Assembly: GCA_026745465.1 (NCBI GenBank)
Contig: JACYXH010000091.1
Location: forward strand, 527,501-591,500
Source of the DNA: Lota lota
Taxonomy: Eukaryota > Chordata > Actinopteri > Gadiformes > Lotidae
DNA length: 64,000 bases
Direction of reading: 5' to 3'
Below are positions 25,491 through 38,762 of this stretch, piece after piece. The number at the start of each line of letters is the position of its first letter. Positions within the stretch are counted from its first letter, which is position 1. The notes beneath the pieces were generated by a model. That model was not told where the DNA came from and made no database searches. It saw only the letters and a program-made list of their open reading frames with translations. The translations under genes were made by a program, and so were the position numbers.

Positions 25491-27083
25491 ACTAAAAGCG
25501 TATACTCAGTTTGTCTTCTGAAGATGGAGGCGCTCTCACATCAAAGGCCCCGCTGCCACATTCATCCCATGATGCATTGTGTTGTCTGCCATTGATCATT
25601 GGCGGTGTTAGCAAGTGTATTATCCATATCTAGAGCCCCCTGCAAGCCTCTCTCTTTCTCCCTCTATCTCCCTCTCTCATAGCTCCCTCTCTCTCTATCT
25701 CTCTCTCTACCCCATTTACCCCTCAAAGGAAGAAAAGGAGAACGTGTAGAAAGGCTCTTCGTCTCCCCTGCTGCTAAGCAGATATACCTGTGGCCCATTA
25801 GAATGGTAAAAAGGACCGGATATGGAGGAATAAGAGCCTCCTCCCACACTCATCATTACAACAGTTATTGTGACATGGGCGCCCATGTCTCACCCGCAGC
25901 ACAATGGATGGATGCACATATATCATAATATTAGGGAAATAGCCCGTCTGGGAAGCATCCTTGATGGCTAACAGTGCCGTTAGTATGGATAGTTCATCTA
26001 TTGTGTGGGCCTAATCCCTGCGGGTGTCTTTAGGTAGTTGATGACTTGAGGGTTAGTGTGTATAGGAATAATATATGATGATGAGTATGTACTCTTGAGT
26101 CACCTCAAAAAGTCATGCCATTGAAGTGAAGGCTTCTCTCTGTGGTGAATGGTGGATGCATTCCGTGGTTTTAAGTATCAGTGGAAGCCTTCTTGTAATT
26201 GACATTGAATCAGGATTTGGACTTGAGGATTTGGACTTGACCTTTTGTGTGTTTTTTTCCTCGAAGACGGTCATCTGCTCTAACAGGATTCTTTGAAGAT
26301 TATCTTGAAGGTATAGGAAGATTATTATCCACCAAGGGAGTTTTTATTTTCTCATATGATTTATGCGTATTACCGGCATCAAAGGATACACTTATTTTGA
26401 AGACATGAAGGTTTAAACTGCTTTAGCAATGGGTTGCATTATTATTCGTACGCTACCTTCCTCCCTTTTCCCCCGTACTATAAGTTTACACAGAGCGGCC
26501 CCTGAGATTCCCAGTCTGGGGGCCCCTAGACTAGAGCTTTGTTGGCCCAGCCACACAGAGTTCACTAGGATGGCAGCAGAAACCCTAACTGTGTTTATTC
26601 TCTGTTTATCCAGGGTTTATTTAGTGCGCTTCCAGCACATCTCTTATGGAGCGGAATCAAAGCTTTCCACGCTGCGTTGGTAGGGTGCAATGACTGCTGT
26701 GGCTTATGTTGCGTGTAATTATGTTTGATGGGATGATGCGTAGTCGCAGGCCCAGTCTGGAGTTAATTTATCCACATATGTAATGTCAACTGGTGAAATT
26801 AGCCCTACAAGATTTCATTTGCCTCCATTTTCATTTTCACTGAAGTCTGCAATTGTTTTTTGGAAATGTCTCTTCTAGGAATCTAGCGGTTGTGTTTGAG
26901 CTTTATGTGTGCTGTGAATGTGTATTTTGTGATCTAAGTCTTTGAACAAAGATGTGAAATGGGTCCGTTTGCTGCAATTATAGAATACGAAGATCACTTT
27001 TTCCAATACAACTTCCCTATTCACTTTAGCAGACAGGGAACAGTATTTCAGAATTTGATCTGTATGTCTGTCTGTATGTCTGT

Positions 27084-27114
27084 CAGCTTGTTGTTGTTGT
27101 TGTTGTTGTTGTGT
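27084..27114. repeat. (TTG)n trinucleotide repeat
   Basis: Eight consecutive TTG units. Confidence 0.85.
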
Positions 27115-27244
27115 CTGTATTCGTTTGGTATGACATCACTGTTTGCCATCCTTCTGTAGATCAAAGTGGGCGACAACAGACTCAGCTGGCCTTGGTCAAA
27201 CCACCACACTGCATCCAACTCAGCATGAGACATCGGCTGGGGAG

Positions 27245-27610
27245 AGAGGAGGAGGAACGGGAAGGAAGGAATTAAGGAACGGACACCACAAAAGGAAAGA
27301 CAGAATGAAGGAAGGAAGATAGATAGAAAGGAAGGAAGTAGGTAAGGGAGGAAGTAACACACACCACAAAGGAACAACAGAAGGAATCTTTTGAAAGATG
27401 GAAGGATGGATATAGAAGGAAGGATAGAGGGAAGGAAGGGACTTCACAAAGGATGGAAGAAAGTAAATATTGAAGGAAGGTATTGGGAACGGAGGGAAGG
27501 AAGGAAGAATCCATTGAGGTATGGAAGGAAGGATAAAAGGTAGGAAGGAGGCAAAAATATAAGGTAGCAACGAAGGAAGGAAGGAGGGACAAATTAAGAA
27601 AGAAAAACAA
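27245..27610. repeat. Degenerate (GGAA)n purine tract
   Basis: About 360 bp made of GGAAGGAA variants with short interruptions such as CACCACAAAGGAA. The Phe/Ser/Pro-rich frame on the minus strand comes from the repeat. Confidence 0.85.
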
Positions 27611-27929
27611 GCAGAGGGAGAAGAAGCAACTGAGGGAGCCAAGGTGCTGATAGAGAGCTGTTGTTGTGACGGGAGGCAGAGAGGCTCTGGAGAGGTTGGG
27701 GCATGGGAGAGGGGGGGGTCAAGGCCTGATAAAGTGTGTCATCACGGGTAAACATTTCCTGCAGGAGGAGAGGAGTTAGAGAAGCCTGATCCATCAATTG
27801 ACTTCATGGCTGGCTGACAGGAACATAGGAGAGGACATTCCTAAATACCTTCTCTCTCGAATGCACACGTAAATACACACATTCAAAGACACTAAACGAT
27901 ACAAATCAACTGAGGATAGGCGGGGGGGA

Positions 27930-28050
27930 CCAGAGAGAGAGAGAAAGAGAGAGGGAGAGAGGGAGGGGGAGAGAGAGAGAAAGAGGCAGAGAGAGAGAGA
28001 GAGAGAGGGGGGGGAGAGAGAGAGTAAGAGAGAGAGTGAGAGACAGAGAC
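27930..28050. repeat. (GA)n microsatellite
   Basis: GA array with GGG interruptions. Confidence 0.9.
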
Positions 28051-28212
28051 AGAGAGCTCCAGACAACCCCACTTATCCTGGGCGTAGCTCCTACAGCTAC
28101 TCCTCACTCACACATTGAGCTGTTCTCAGGCCTGACAGGCTGCAGAGGAGCTGTCAACAGGCCCAGGGCCCATCAAGAGGCACAGTGCACTCTACACGCT
28201 ATACACTGCTGC

Positions 28213-28229
28213 ACACACACACTCGCTCG

Positions 28230-28269
<40 letters not shown>

Positions 28270-28850
28270 ACACACGCACACATTCAAACAGACACACACA
28301 CACATACACACACACAGGCTTGATCACACACACACAGGCTTGAACACACAAACACACACAGGCTTCAACAGACACACAAACACACGCACACACATGCACA
28401 CACACAGGCTTGAACACACACGCACACAAACCCCTACATACTCGCAAACACACACAAACGTTTGTGCACAAATTCCCACACACACTCACATGCACAAACA
28501 TGCGCAAACTTACACCTCACATACACACACCAACACAGAATAGCACACATCGCCATCAAACCCAGACAAACACACACACACACACATACACACACACACA
28601 CACATTCACATGCAAAAACGTTTTTGCATGTAAAATGAAACACATTGCACAACGTGGGCTTTATGGCCAAAACTGGGTTACACTCACATACACTACTATT
28701 TATGACCTTTAGCTCCTCCTTTACGACTTACAACGCACATACAGACACACACACATACACACACACACACACACACACAACCACACACACACACAGACTC
28801 ACACACTTACACACACAGACACACACACACACACACACACACAAACAGCC
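28213..28850. repeat. Long composite (CA)n tract
   Basis: CA arrays at 28213-28610 and 28739-28845, separated by about 130 bp of unique sequence. The first contains several copies of CACACACAGGCTTGAACA (near 28310-28420), an early-stage minisatellite within the microsatellite. Confidence 0.85.
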
Positions 28851-31407
28851 CTTCAAGGAAAAGGCTGGAAAGGTTAATGCTGTCCTGCTTCTTCAGTTGA
28901 GTCTGAACATGTGTAAAGGTTTATACTGTAATCGTACATATGAGAGTAAGAAAACAAAATATGCTGACCTGGTTGCTCCATTCATTTCTAGATTTACTTA
29001 ACATTCTGCTCAGGGCCCTGTTGCGACTGCTCCGGGATGTTTTGTAGGTCCCATGCTGTTATGGCACCCGTGTGTGTTCTTTGGTGTGTGTGTCTGTGTG
29101 TGCATGTGTCTTTCTTTGGCATTCATCCTCTAGGTGTGTAAAGCGATCATGACTAACACACTTGTCCTACTTTGGTGAGGGTCAACATGTGCATTCAAGA
29201 GAGAAGCAAGACACGTTTCTTCAAAGCCATCTTTGTATTTTTTTCTCGTTTTTAGGCGTCAAATACACAAAAGAGCCACCAAAGACAAAGGGGTTTGTTT
29301 TTGGGGCAACAACAGCAACCACAACATTTAGAATGCTACTCCATCCAATGTTGCCTCTCAATCCTAATGCTACAGCCCACCCTTGACCCCTGGACGTCCC
29401 CCACACCAGCCTGCTCACGGCTGGATGAAGAGACTGCAGCAGAAAGTCAGAGGGACAGAAGGGTTGATTAATGATCCGGAGTGGAGGCTACTTGAGGTGG
29501 AACCCATTGCAGAGCATCGTGAATTAACAGTCCCATCCAAGCCCAGGAACAGGCTGACAGACCCAGAGAATAGCAGCGTTACTTTCTGGTATTTCAGGGT
29601 TTCCTAATAAAGCCGACTTTGATGAATGAGTACGTTGTATTTTGAGTGTCCCGGAGTCATACGCCGCTCAGGCTGTCTGGCTAGTTCTTGGGTTTAGTCT
29701 CCATCACTTCATCTGTCAGGCCTCAGTTATCCCACCCTATCTTGTGGATCTCCTCCCATTACCCTTGTTTTCTCCTGTCATTTACATCCCCTCGCCTCCT
29801 CTCCTCTCCGCTCTGACACACTCTCTAGCCTGCATGTTTATGTTCTCCTGTCATCACCTGGGGTAGATTGTGATGGATGGCTTGTTGTGGTTGGATAACG
29901 CAGCATGGGGTGGGGGGGAGAGACTTTCCCTGAGCTGGGTCTCTATTGGTGGACGTTGGCGGATGTTCTTATTGGCTGTTCTGTTATTGTTGTTCCTGCT
30001 GCTGCTACTTCCTCCATTTCCTTGCACCCATCTCCCTGTTCCATCCCCTGACATTGACTCCTCTTCTAACACTTTGTGAATAACCTTCGCTCCGTGTCAA
30101 GGCCTCAGCTCACTGCAGGGATAAGATTCCCTGTTAAAAATGTGTTTCTCGTTTCATGCTATTATCATATCATTGGCTGTGTCCACATGCTTGTTTTGAA
30201 GACTGCGGGTTTTGGATGCAAATGAGGCGAAGAGAAGGTAATTTGAGCTCTAGCCCGGATTTAGGCCCCTGAATCAGACCTCAGCGTTTTCTGGTAAAAC
30301 AGTGGAGAAGCTTTAGATAACCGTTGGCCAGTGAAGTGGTGAGGGGAGGAGTTTGATAAAAAACTATATTGACTGAATCCAGAGTTTGTCTCTGATTTGT
30401 TGTTTGTGGATGTGTCCAAAAAGACCGAAATAATGGTATTTTCAAATAATGACATCAGAGAGTGAATTCTTTTTTTTTCTTCCACTTCCAAAACATTTTA
30501 CGTTTCCAGTGTGGGTAAAGCGTATGTATGGGAATTTTGCTTGTGAAAATATTTCACAAGCATATGTCTGAGACCGCTTTAACCATTCTTATCATTACTA
30601 CCTGTGATTGTTGGCCATGAAACCTAATGTTGCAGTATCCACATTACAATATTAAACCTACATCCCATCAAAAACCATGTTGTTTGTCATGCTCCGACTA
30701 CTGCATGCGTTTCCTCCATTTCTTTGTATTTCACTCTGTTGTATTTACAAAGCAATCTAAAGCAATCTAGTTGCAATTCAACAGTTTGGATGAAATAGCT
30801 GAATAATATATATAAAGATTATAAAAAGATATAGTGCTTAGGAAACAGTTATGTTGGTGTATACTTTCAATACCGGGACGATTCATTCCTATTTTTCTAA
30901 ATGTATTACCACTGAGTATACACTCAAATTGTGTATATAATACTTTTCTCACAGCATACTGTACAACGGCTTTAGATTAGTTGCAAGGAAAGGATTTGGG
31001 TGGTTGGATTATAACATTTAGGAAATAATCTTCAACGCTGAAAGCGATGCAAAGTTTAGTGTTACGATGCACTAAATCATTTTAATGCTAAAATAGTAAC
31101 TCCTATTATATCATTGTCCCGTAGCTCCAGAGCAGGACTCTCATTTGGGCTGTGATGGCTTATTAATGGGTTTAGTAGGGGCCGGCTTGTCATAGAAAAG
31201 GACCTGAGAGATTTGTGACTAGAAAAATGGCGGCTGAGGCCTAAGGGCTTGGACGGAGTATACTAATGTGTCCTTCAGCAAGGCAGACTGGATCTTCTCA
31301 GAACCATTTAAATGGATGTTCTGTCAGGCCAAGGTGCTGGAAGGAAAACGTTGCCTGTTAATGAAATTACTGTACGGCTCGGGGGAACCAGCCAGGGCCA
31401 GGTAAAG

Positions 31408-31410
31408 GTT

Positions 31411-31441
<31 letters not shown>

Positions 31442-32266
31442 CTTTCTGTGTTTTTGTGTGTTACCTTTGGTGTTGAGTGTGTATCTGTGATGTGTATGTA
31501 TGTGTTTGTGAGAGTATCTGTGTGAATGTATGGGTATCCATGTATATCTGAGTTATTGTGTGTGTGTTTGTGCATCCATGAATGTGTGTATGTTTGTCCG
31601 CATGCGTGCGTGCGTGCGTGTATGTGTGTGTCTCCATATCTGTGTGTGAATCCGTGTGTGTATCTACGAGTGATTGAGTGTGTGTGTGTGTGTGTGTGTC
31701 CATGAGTGTCCGTGTGTGTGATTGTGTGTGCCTGTGCCTGTGTGTATATGTTGGCCTTCATGTATGTGTGTGTGCCTCCATGTCTGTGTGTGTGTGTGCC
31801 TCCATTTCTGTATGTGTGTGCCTGTGCCTGTGTGTATGTGTTGGCCTTCATGTATGTGTGTGTGCCTCCATGTCTGTGTGTGTGTGTGCCTCCATTTCTG
31901 TATGTGTGTGCTCCATGGCTGTGAGTATGTGTGTGTGTCTCCATGTCTGTGTGTGCCTGTTTGTGTGTGTGTGTCTCCATGTCTGTGTGTGTGCCTGTTT
32001 GTATGTGCGTGTGTGTGTGTGAGAGTGTGTGTGTCTCCATGTACGTGTGTGCGGGCCTCCATGTGTGTGCATGTGTGTCTGCATGTCTGTGTGTGTCTCC
32101 ATGACTGTGTTTGTGCCTCCATGTCTGTGTGTGTATGTGTTTCCATGTATGAGTGTGCCTCTATGTCTGTATGTGTGTGTCTGCATGTGTGTGGGTGTGT
32201 GTGCGTGTGTGTCTCCGTGTGTGTGTGTGTGTGTGTGTCCATGTCTGTGTGTGTGTGTGCATGCTT
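31408..32266. repeat. Composite GT-rich tract with a 90-bp tandem duplication
   Basis: About 860 bp derived from (GT)n with interspersed CTCCATGTCTGTGTGTG units. Within it, 31731-31820 is repeated almost exactly at 31821-31910, both starting CCTGTGCCTGTGTGTAT. All frames are open over long distances because the array rarely makes stop codons; none is taken as a gene. Confidence 0.9.
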
Positions 32267-33026
32267 GTTTGCTGACCAGCTTCCCAGTGTTTTCCATGGC
32301 AGGTCTGCTGGAGGGTTTCAGTGGAAGTTGGCCCCGTGGTCTCCTGGTTGCAGGGGCTGTGATTCATCAAGCAGCCAGCGCTCATCCACTCCCCCCATCC
32401 CCCGACCTCCAAAACCTCAGCAGAAACTCCACAAGCTTGTCTAGACCCAGGAGGCCCTTCACGTTTCAGTCAGCAAGGTCGTAATGTGGCTAACCATCAC
32501 TCCTTAAAGTAAATCTCCTAATGATCCGTGCTGAGGCCGCTGCACAGCCAGTGAATCTGGCCTGGAACCAAATCCCAAGTGGTCCCCCTGTAGTCCCCGG
32601 TCCCTGGCTCAGACACTTAACCCCCCCCTCCCCCCATTCCACACCTCACAGAGGGGTTGGGGGGACAAATACCACCACCCACAGAAGGCTTGTGTAGCTG
32701 TCACAGGCATCGTCAAAGCAGAACAGAACAGTACAGAACAGAACGCTCAAGTCAAGTCCAAAATCTAACCCGAAGAACCCTACAATCCAACAGACCATTG
32801 TTGGATTGGCCCACATCCCGCGGTTGAACCACACGGAGAAGCCCTTAAGACCAGCTCCTAAACCAACATCCTTGAATGGGCAGGCAGCTAGCCAAGTCAT
32901 TAGACGATTACACGCCATTCAAAACACACACTAACAATTCAATTTTACTTTCAACGGTTCCACCGATTGAGCGAAAGGCTTCCCTGGATGTATATCATGG
33001 ATGGACAGGATCAAAACCCAGAGGCC

Positions 33027-33091
33027 CCCCCCCCCCCCCACACACACACACACACATCCACACAAATACACACACACACACACACACACAA
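33027..33091. repeat. Poly-C plus (CA)n
   Basis: About 13 C then CA units with ATCC and AAAT interruptions. Confidence 0.85.
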
Positions 33092-33693
33092 ATTATGAAA
33101 TGAATGGGGAGGATGAGTCCATTAATCATGCTGACACGAAAGGCTTGTGTACAGAAGAAGCTCTGTTACTTGTAAATCTTCCTCCCAATTTGGGCCGGTT
33201 TGGTCATGGCTGGAACACTACAAATTCCCTCAAACCTTCTCAGCGTTTGCGTCTTCGACTGGTCCTCATTTCACGATGTCTTTCAATGTTCGTCTGTGTT
33301 TCTTCTAAGGTCTCATGCTCTCTATGTCTTGCCTGTCTGGCGTGCCTGCCTATCAGTCTGTCTGTCTCTGCATGGTGTATGCTGGTCCAGCAAAGTCTCT
33401 TGGCAGTAGATGAGAGGAAGATGAGGGAGGACGACACAGAGCACAGTAATTGAAGTGGAAGTGTTTTCAAGTTGTTTCGAGATGGTTCCCATGAATCCCT
33501 CTACAGTTCTTCTCTTTCAACCAAAGACTGCGGCCTCACTTGAAAAGGATTGGTCGACATGCAAACATTTCACTAATATTTAGCCAGATTCTTGTTTTAT
33601 GTGTATACCAATGCTAAGAATACCATTTATTGGTTTGTGTTGGTTGATGTGTGTGTGCGTGTGGGGGGAGTTAACTTTTTAGGTCAAAGACTC

Positions 33694-34048
<355 letters not shown>

Positions 34049-35739
34049 AGAGCTGTGCTTAGTGTTCAACGCTCAGGCCAATGTTAACAAAAAGTTATAT
34101 GAGGACATAGCGGTCAGTCATGAATCAGGTGTGATACCTGCAACCAGGTTCAGCTCAGTGCCAAAACAAACACACCCAAAGTGGAGCTAAAGTCAGCTTG
34201 GACAGAGAGCCCGGCGCCATCATCACAACCTCTTGATTCAACTTTCTGTATGGGTACTAGTGTGGAAGCCATTACACAGGTGTCCATGTTGTACCTTCTC
34301 TGTTCCTGTTGGAAACGCATCTACTTTTACGCTGTGATTATAAGCATTTCGGTGTACTCAGACACAGACATACACATACACGCTGACACTAAACTTGGCT
34401 AAACTCTCTGTTACAGTTTCTTTTTTTACACTAAACCCAGTTGTTAATTCATGATGAACTAAAAATGAATTAAGTTCTTCCTCAATGACAAGGAGAACTA
34501 TAGTAACTGGAGCTCTGCGGTGGAAAATAGTTTGTTTTTTTGTATTACGGCTGGCTACAAAGGTTTGTACTTGCCTGAGAGACAATTTTAGCTGCCATGG
34601 CTTTTTGACAGTAGGTGAGGTAATGGAGTTATGTTTTGTGTTCAGAAACAGTCGGCTAATGTCTGCAAGAAACTGATTTACATGCCTTGCCTTCACTGCA
34701 TATCTTTCAACTGTGAGACTGTGAATGTTCTCTCATATATTTACTTCGGGCCAAATGCCGATTTATTTATTGTAATCACAATCACTTTACCAGGACCAAG
34801 ACTTTAAGCTAATCCATTAAATAATAAATATATTAAGAAAGTAGTACTTTAGATTGGGGAAAAAAATGCTAATTCGATTTGGTGAATACGTAAGAACATC
34901 CTGTAACCGTAGGACATATTTATATCTGTACAACAGGCCATTTGATGAATAAAACTGAAGTGGAGATGTGTAATTCTTTTGTAAAGATACAAACATTGTT
35001 ATTCAACTGTTAAGTCAATATTATCTGACTCTGTTGATTTTTGAGGATTTCTGCACCAGATACCATACTCTATGTATAATGTGTCCGGGCATCTTCTCAT
35101 ATCCTCCCCCTCATCCCATCCCTCATCCCAAGTTTCAACATAGTTTGACCGGCGCAAGGATAGCAATCCAATATCAACCATCAAGGACCAATGATATTTC
35201 GCTTTTCAACATTCACAACCAAGTAACTGTAGTACTAGTCAGCCTAGTTACCTATAGTGGCCAAACTAGTCTGTTTGGATTCCTGAATATATGGTTGTGT
35301 TTAGTAATACAGTAATCAGATCCGTATGAGTATTATTGCACCTCACAGTGGTGCAATTTAAAATTGTCAGAGCTGATTTGTAGCTGGGTTTTGCTGCAGC
35401 TGGCAACTCGTTCAGCTTGTGTCTATGTGTGTGTGAGCATGTCAAGTTGTAGTTGGACTGATTAATGAAGCAGACTGGGAAGGAGAGCTCTTTGACAGTT
35501 ATAGGTTTCACTGCTGATATGACCTGCTAGTTTTACAGGGCAAGAGCGGGCCAACCTGAGTGTGGGTGTGACCTCTTTAGCGAGGTTACCTTGTTCTGAT
35601 TAGAAACCCACCTCCCTTCCCCTCTGCTCCCTTTTAGGGGTGTCTGCGCACACGAAGCCACAGCCGTTTCGACGAGGAGTGGGATAAAGTTCTGGACGTT
35701 GGTGTCATGTTGGGGTGAATGCCCCCGATTTTCCAATGC

Positions 35740-35754
35740 CCCCCCCCCCCCCCC
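35740..35754. repeat. Poly-C run
   Basis: About 15 C in a C-rich patch. Confidence 0.8.
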
Positions 35755-36686
35755 ATAACCCCCTTTGTCTCCCTACCTCCCCCAACCCCAGTACCAGCTC
35801 TGTATCTATGCTCACCCCTCACCCCTCACCAGCACTGTAAAGCCCTGACTTCCATGTGGGTGCACATTGCTCATTCCCAGGCCACTTGGACCCTATGTGA
35901 CTGCACTAAATGTCACCTGAGTTGCATTCCATTCACTCTCAACAGTCGCTCCTTTATAGACCAGCCTCTTTAAAAAAGACCCCCGCTCACAGTTCATGTT
36001 TTCTCATTTTTACTACGTGCCAAAGACCCCTTTTCCTCCCATATCCATCCAGCTATCCGATAACAGCTCTGGGTTTCATGTGAGTGCCTTTATTTATTTT
36101 CTACTTATAAGTTATGTTCTTTTTTTGTGGTTTAAAAAGATGCATTGTCAGGTTTTCCGTTAATGAAGTATTTTGGGGAAAGTTAATGTACACTGATCTA
36201 ATAGTTCACTTCCAGGACAACCTGTAATTTCAGCTGTGATACCAACAATTCAAGTCAATTCAATGCAGATTTTCTCCTGTGCAAACATCGCCCCCATAGA
36301 ATTCAATACATGAGAAAGCCATGAAGACCGCATACTAAAGAGGATAAAATGGCGAAAGTACCCGGCTTTGTTTTGCTTTGGTTTTTACATTTTGAGTGAA
36401 ACACGCCAAATTCTACATTTCCAAGGGTTTGCTTGGCAGCAGTATTCACCAGTACTGTCCCTGAGGGAGTTGGTTTGGCAGTGACGACAGAATGATTAAT
36501 GTCTTGTTCCATGCCCTCCTGCAGCTTTTTTAGTGGACGTCCATAAAGTGAAAGAAGAGCGCCTTTCAAAAGCCAACTAAGGGTGCTCATCTGAGTTGAA
36601 AATGTGGACAACTTACAGTAAGGCCATCACCACCTTGTTTATGGATGGGCCGTATATCCATAAATATTGAATAAATACTGGATAAA

Positions 36687-36787
36687 ACGAGGTCTTTAAA
36701 AAGGAATGGGAATAAGACATTTCCACCGTGTGCGCCATGCGAGATGAACGGAAATGTCTTATTCCCATTCTTTTTTAAAGACCTCGT
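36687..36787. repeat. Near-perfect 38-bp inverted repeat (hairpin)
   Basis: The left arm is 36687-36724 and the right arm 36750-36787, with a 25-base loop. The arms match at 37 of 38 positions; the single difference is in the A-run. Flanks on both sides also share a looser match (a TGAATAAA motif). It could be a small non-autonomous element, an inverted duplication or a structured RNA. No gene overlaps it. Confidence 0.75.
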
Positions 36788-37349
36788 CACAGTTCATTTT
36801 ATTCAGTGCTCATTGTATAAAACACTGGTCTTGACTAAGCCAAGTAGGTGTAGTGGTCGTTCTAGGAAGGAGTTTCCCTCGGAAAGCCACTTTGGTTGTT
36901 TTAGTACGCTGATTAATCTTCCGTCAGCTGTTATAAAAGAGCCCAGTGTGGAGTGTCTGTCTTTACCCAACGCATGCCAAGGACCAAATGGTCAGTCTGG
37001 GTAAGAGGAAACCCATCTTGGCACCCCTGAGCTGTGTCCACTCCTGCCAATGTAAGCTATCAGACTGTAACGACAAGCCTCTTGACAAAGCACAGTCAGA
37101 GAATGGGCAGTTTAAAACCCTACCAGAGAATATCATACAAACATGGGAGTTTCCTTACAGGAAAAACTCTGCCCTTTTGTATTATTCTTTCTTCCTTTCT
37201 TCCACTATACAGTTTATAGTGGATATACGATCGTGAGGCGTGAATTCATGTTTAATTACATTTCACTGTTTTGAGCAATCTAATGCAGACAAATGACAAA
37301 ATTCCTTGAATGTCCTTGACTCGATTCCTGGTGTTTTACAGCCATGTGC

Positions 37350-37355
37350 TTTATT
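37350..37355 (-). terminator. Candidate lpxn poly(A) signal AATAAA
   Basis: AATAAA on the minus strand about 300 bases after the lpxn stop codon; this would give a 3' UTR of roughly 320 nt. Confidence 0.5.
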
Positions 37356-37656
37356 ATCCTCAAGGATCACATATTCAATATGCATTAGCATGTTAATAGT
37401 ACATTGAAATGCTGACATGCTGGTGATGTAAACCTCCACATCACCAACACATAGAACAGAAAGCCATTCATGCAAAGCAACCTTTGAAAAACATATATAG
37501 CCTAAGAGTTAAACCTGTTGGGTTCCTAATGAAATCAAAAATCAACATTCAAATTAGATTCAATCTTCCACACGGCGATAAAGCGGCGGGCAAAATACAA
37601 TCAAAACGCCTCAATCCAGTCGACAACGGCCACGCATACGTATCCAACCGCGTCCC

Positions 37657-38621
37657 TCACACAATGAGCTTGGTGTAACAAGGCGAGCAGTAGGCCTTTC
37701 CCTGATGCTCATTGAACCGTCCCTGGCTGAGCGGCTGCAGGCAGAAGGTGCAGATGAAATGCTCGGGGTGGAACTTGCCACCCAGGGCGGAGATGCAGCG
37801 GCCAGTGATGGGCTGGCTGCAGCCCCCGCACAGCATCCCCTGCCGGGAGTGGAAGTGCAGCGAACAGAGGGGGCGGCCTTCCAGCTCCATGAAGCTGCCT
37901 CCAGAGAAGGGCTTCAGGCAGTCCTGTACCAGAAACAGATGCTATTTACTCATTCAGCTGAGAGAGAGACTACTGTGTAAGTCTCTGTTGGAAATGGAAC
38001 TGAAGTCACTGTGAGTCGCTGACTTCAGCTTGAGATTTCCAACAGTAAGTTCAGACAGATGACATTAAGGAACAGGTAAGGGGTTAGGGCATCTTGTTCA
38101 AGGATGCCTAGAGGTAGACTGAGGTCAATGGGGAATCAAACCCAGAACCTTTCAGTTGAGAGTGAAACACTAATGACTATTCTTCCCCTGGTCATGATGT
38201 AGAGAGAGCAGCTATGAAACAGGTTCTTTTTTATAGAACCCTCAAAAGAGGATAATATATATTAAACAAATGTTCCTGTCCCAATCAATTTCTAAAGTGA
38301 TATTTTTTTAATGAAGTTAATTCATTAATTATTACTCCTGTTCATATTAATAATGTTCGACATTAATGGTGTTGTTGTAACGGAAGCAAAAGTGCAAATT
38401 CAGTTAACTGGGACCAGGTGTTAAGGGGTATTCAAGCGTGCCTGTGGACCTCATGTAAAAGATACCTACACTCTTGATTTTAATTGCAACATTTCACAGC
38501 CTGTTCATCGAGCACCAGGATTTCATTAGCCTGGTGGTGGTCAAAACTTGAAGCAAATGAAGAAGGCATGTGACTATCATTTCCCAGTCTGCCCTCCATC
38601 TTGGACCGGAGCCAGAGCAGG

Positions 38622-38679
<58 letters not shown>

Positions 38680-38708
38680 CTGTGTGCGTGTGTGTGTGTG
38701 TGTGTGTG

Positions 38709-38762
<54 letters not shown>

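Noticed and set aside
31324-32484. Several 110-240-codon Thr/His or Cys/Val frames on both strands
   Set aside because: All are readings of the GT-rich tract; dinucleotide repeats seldom make stops.
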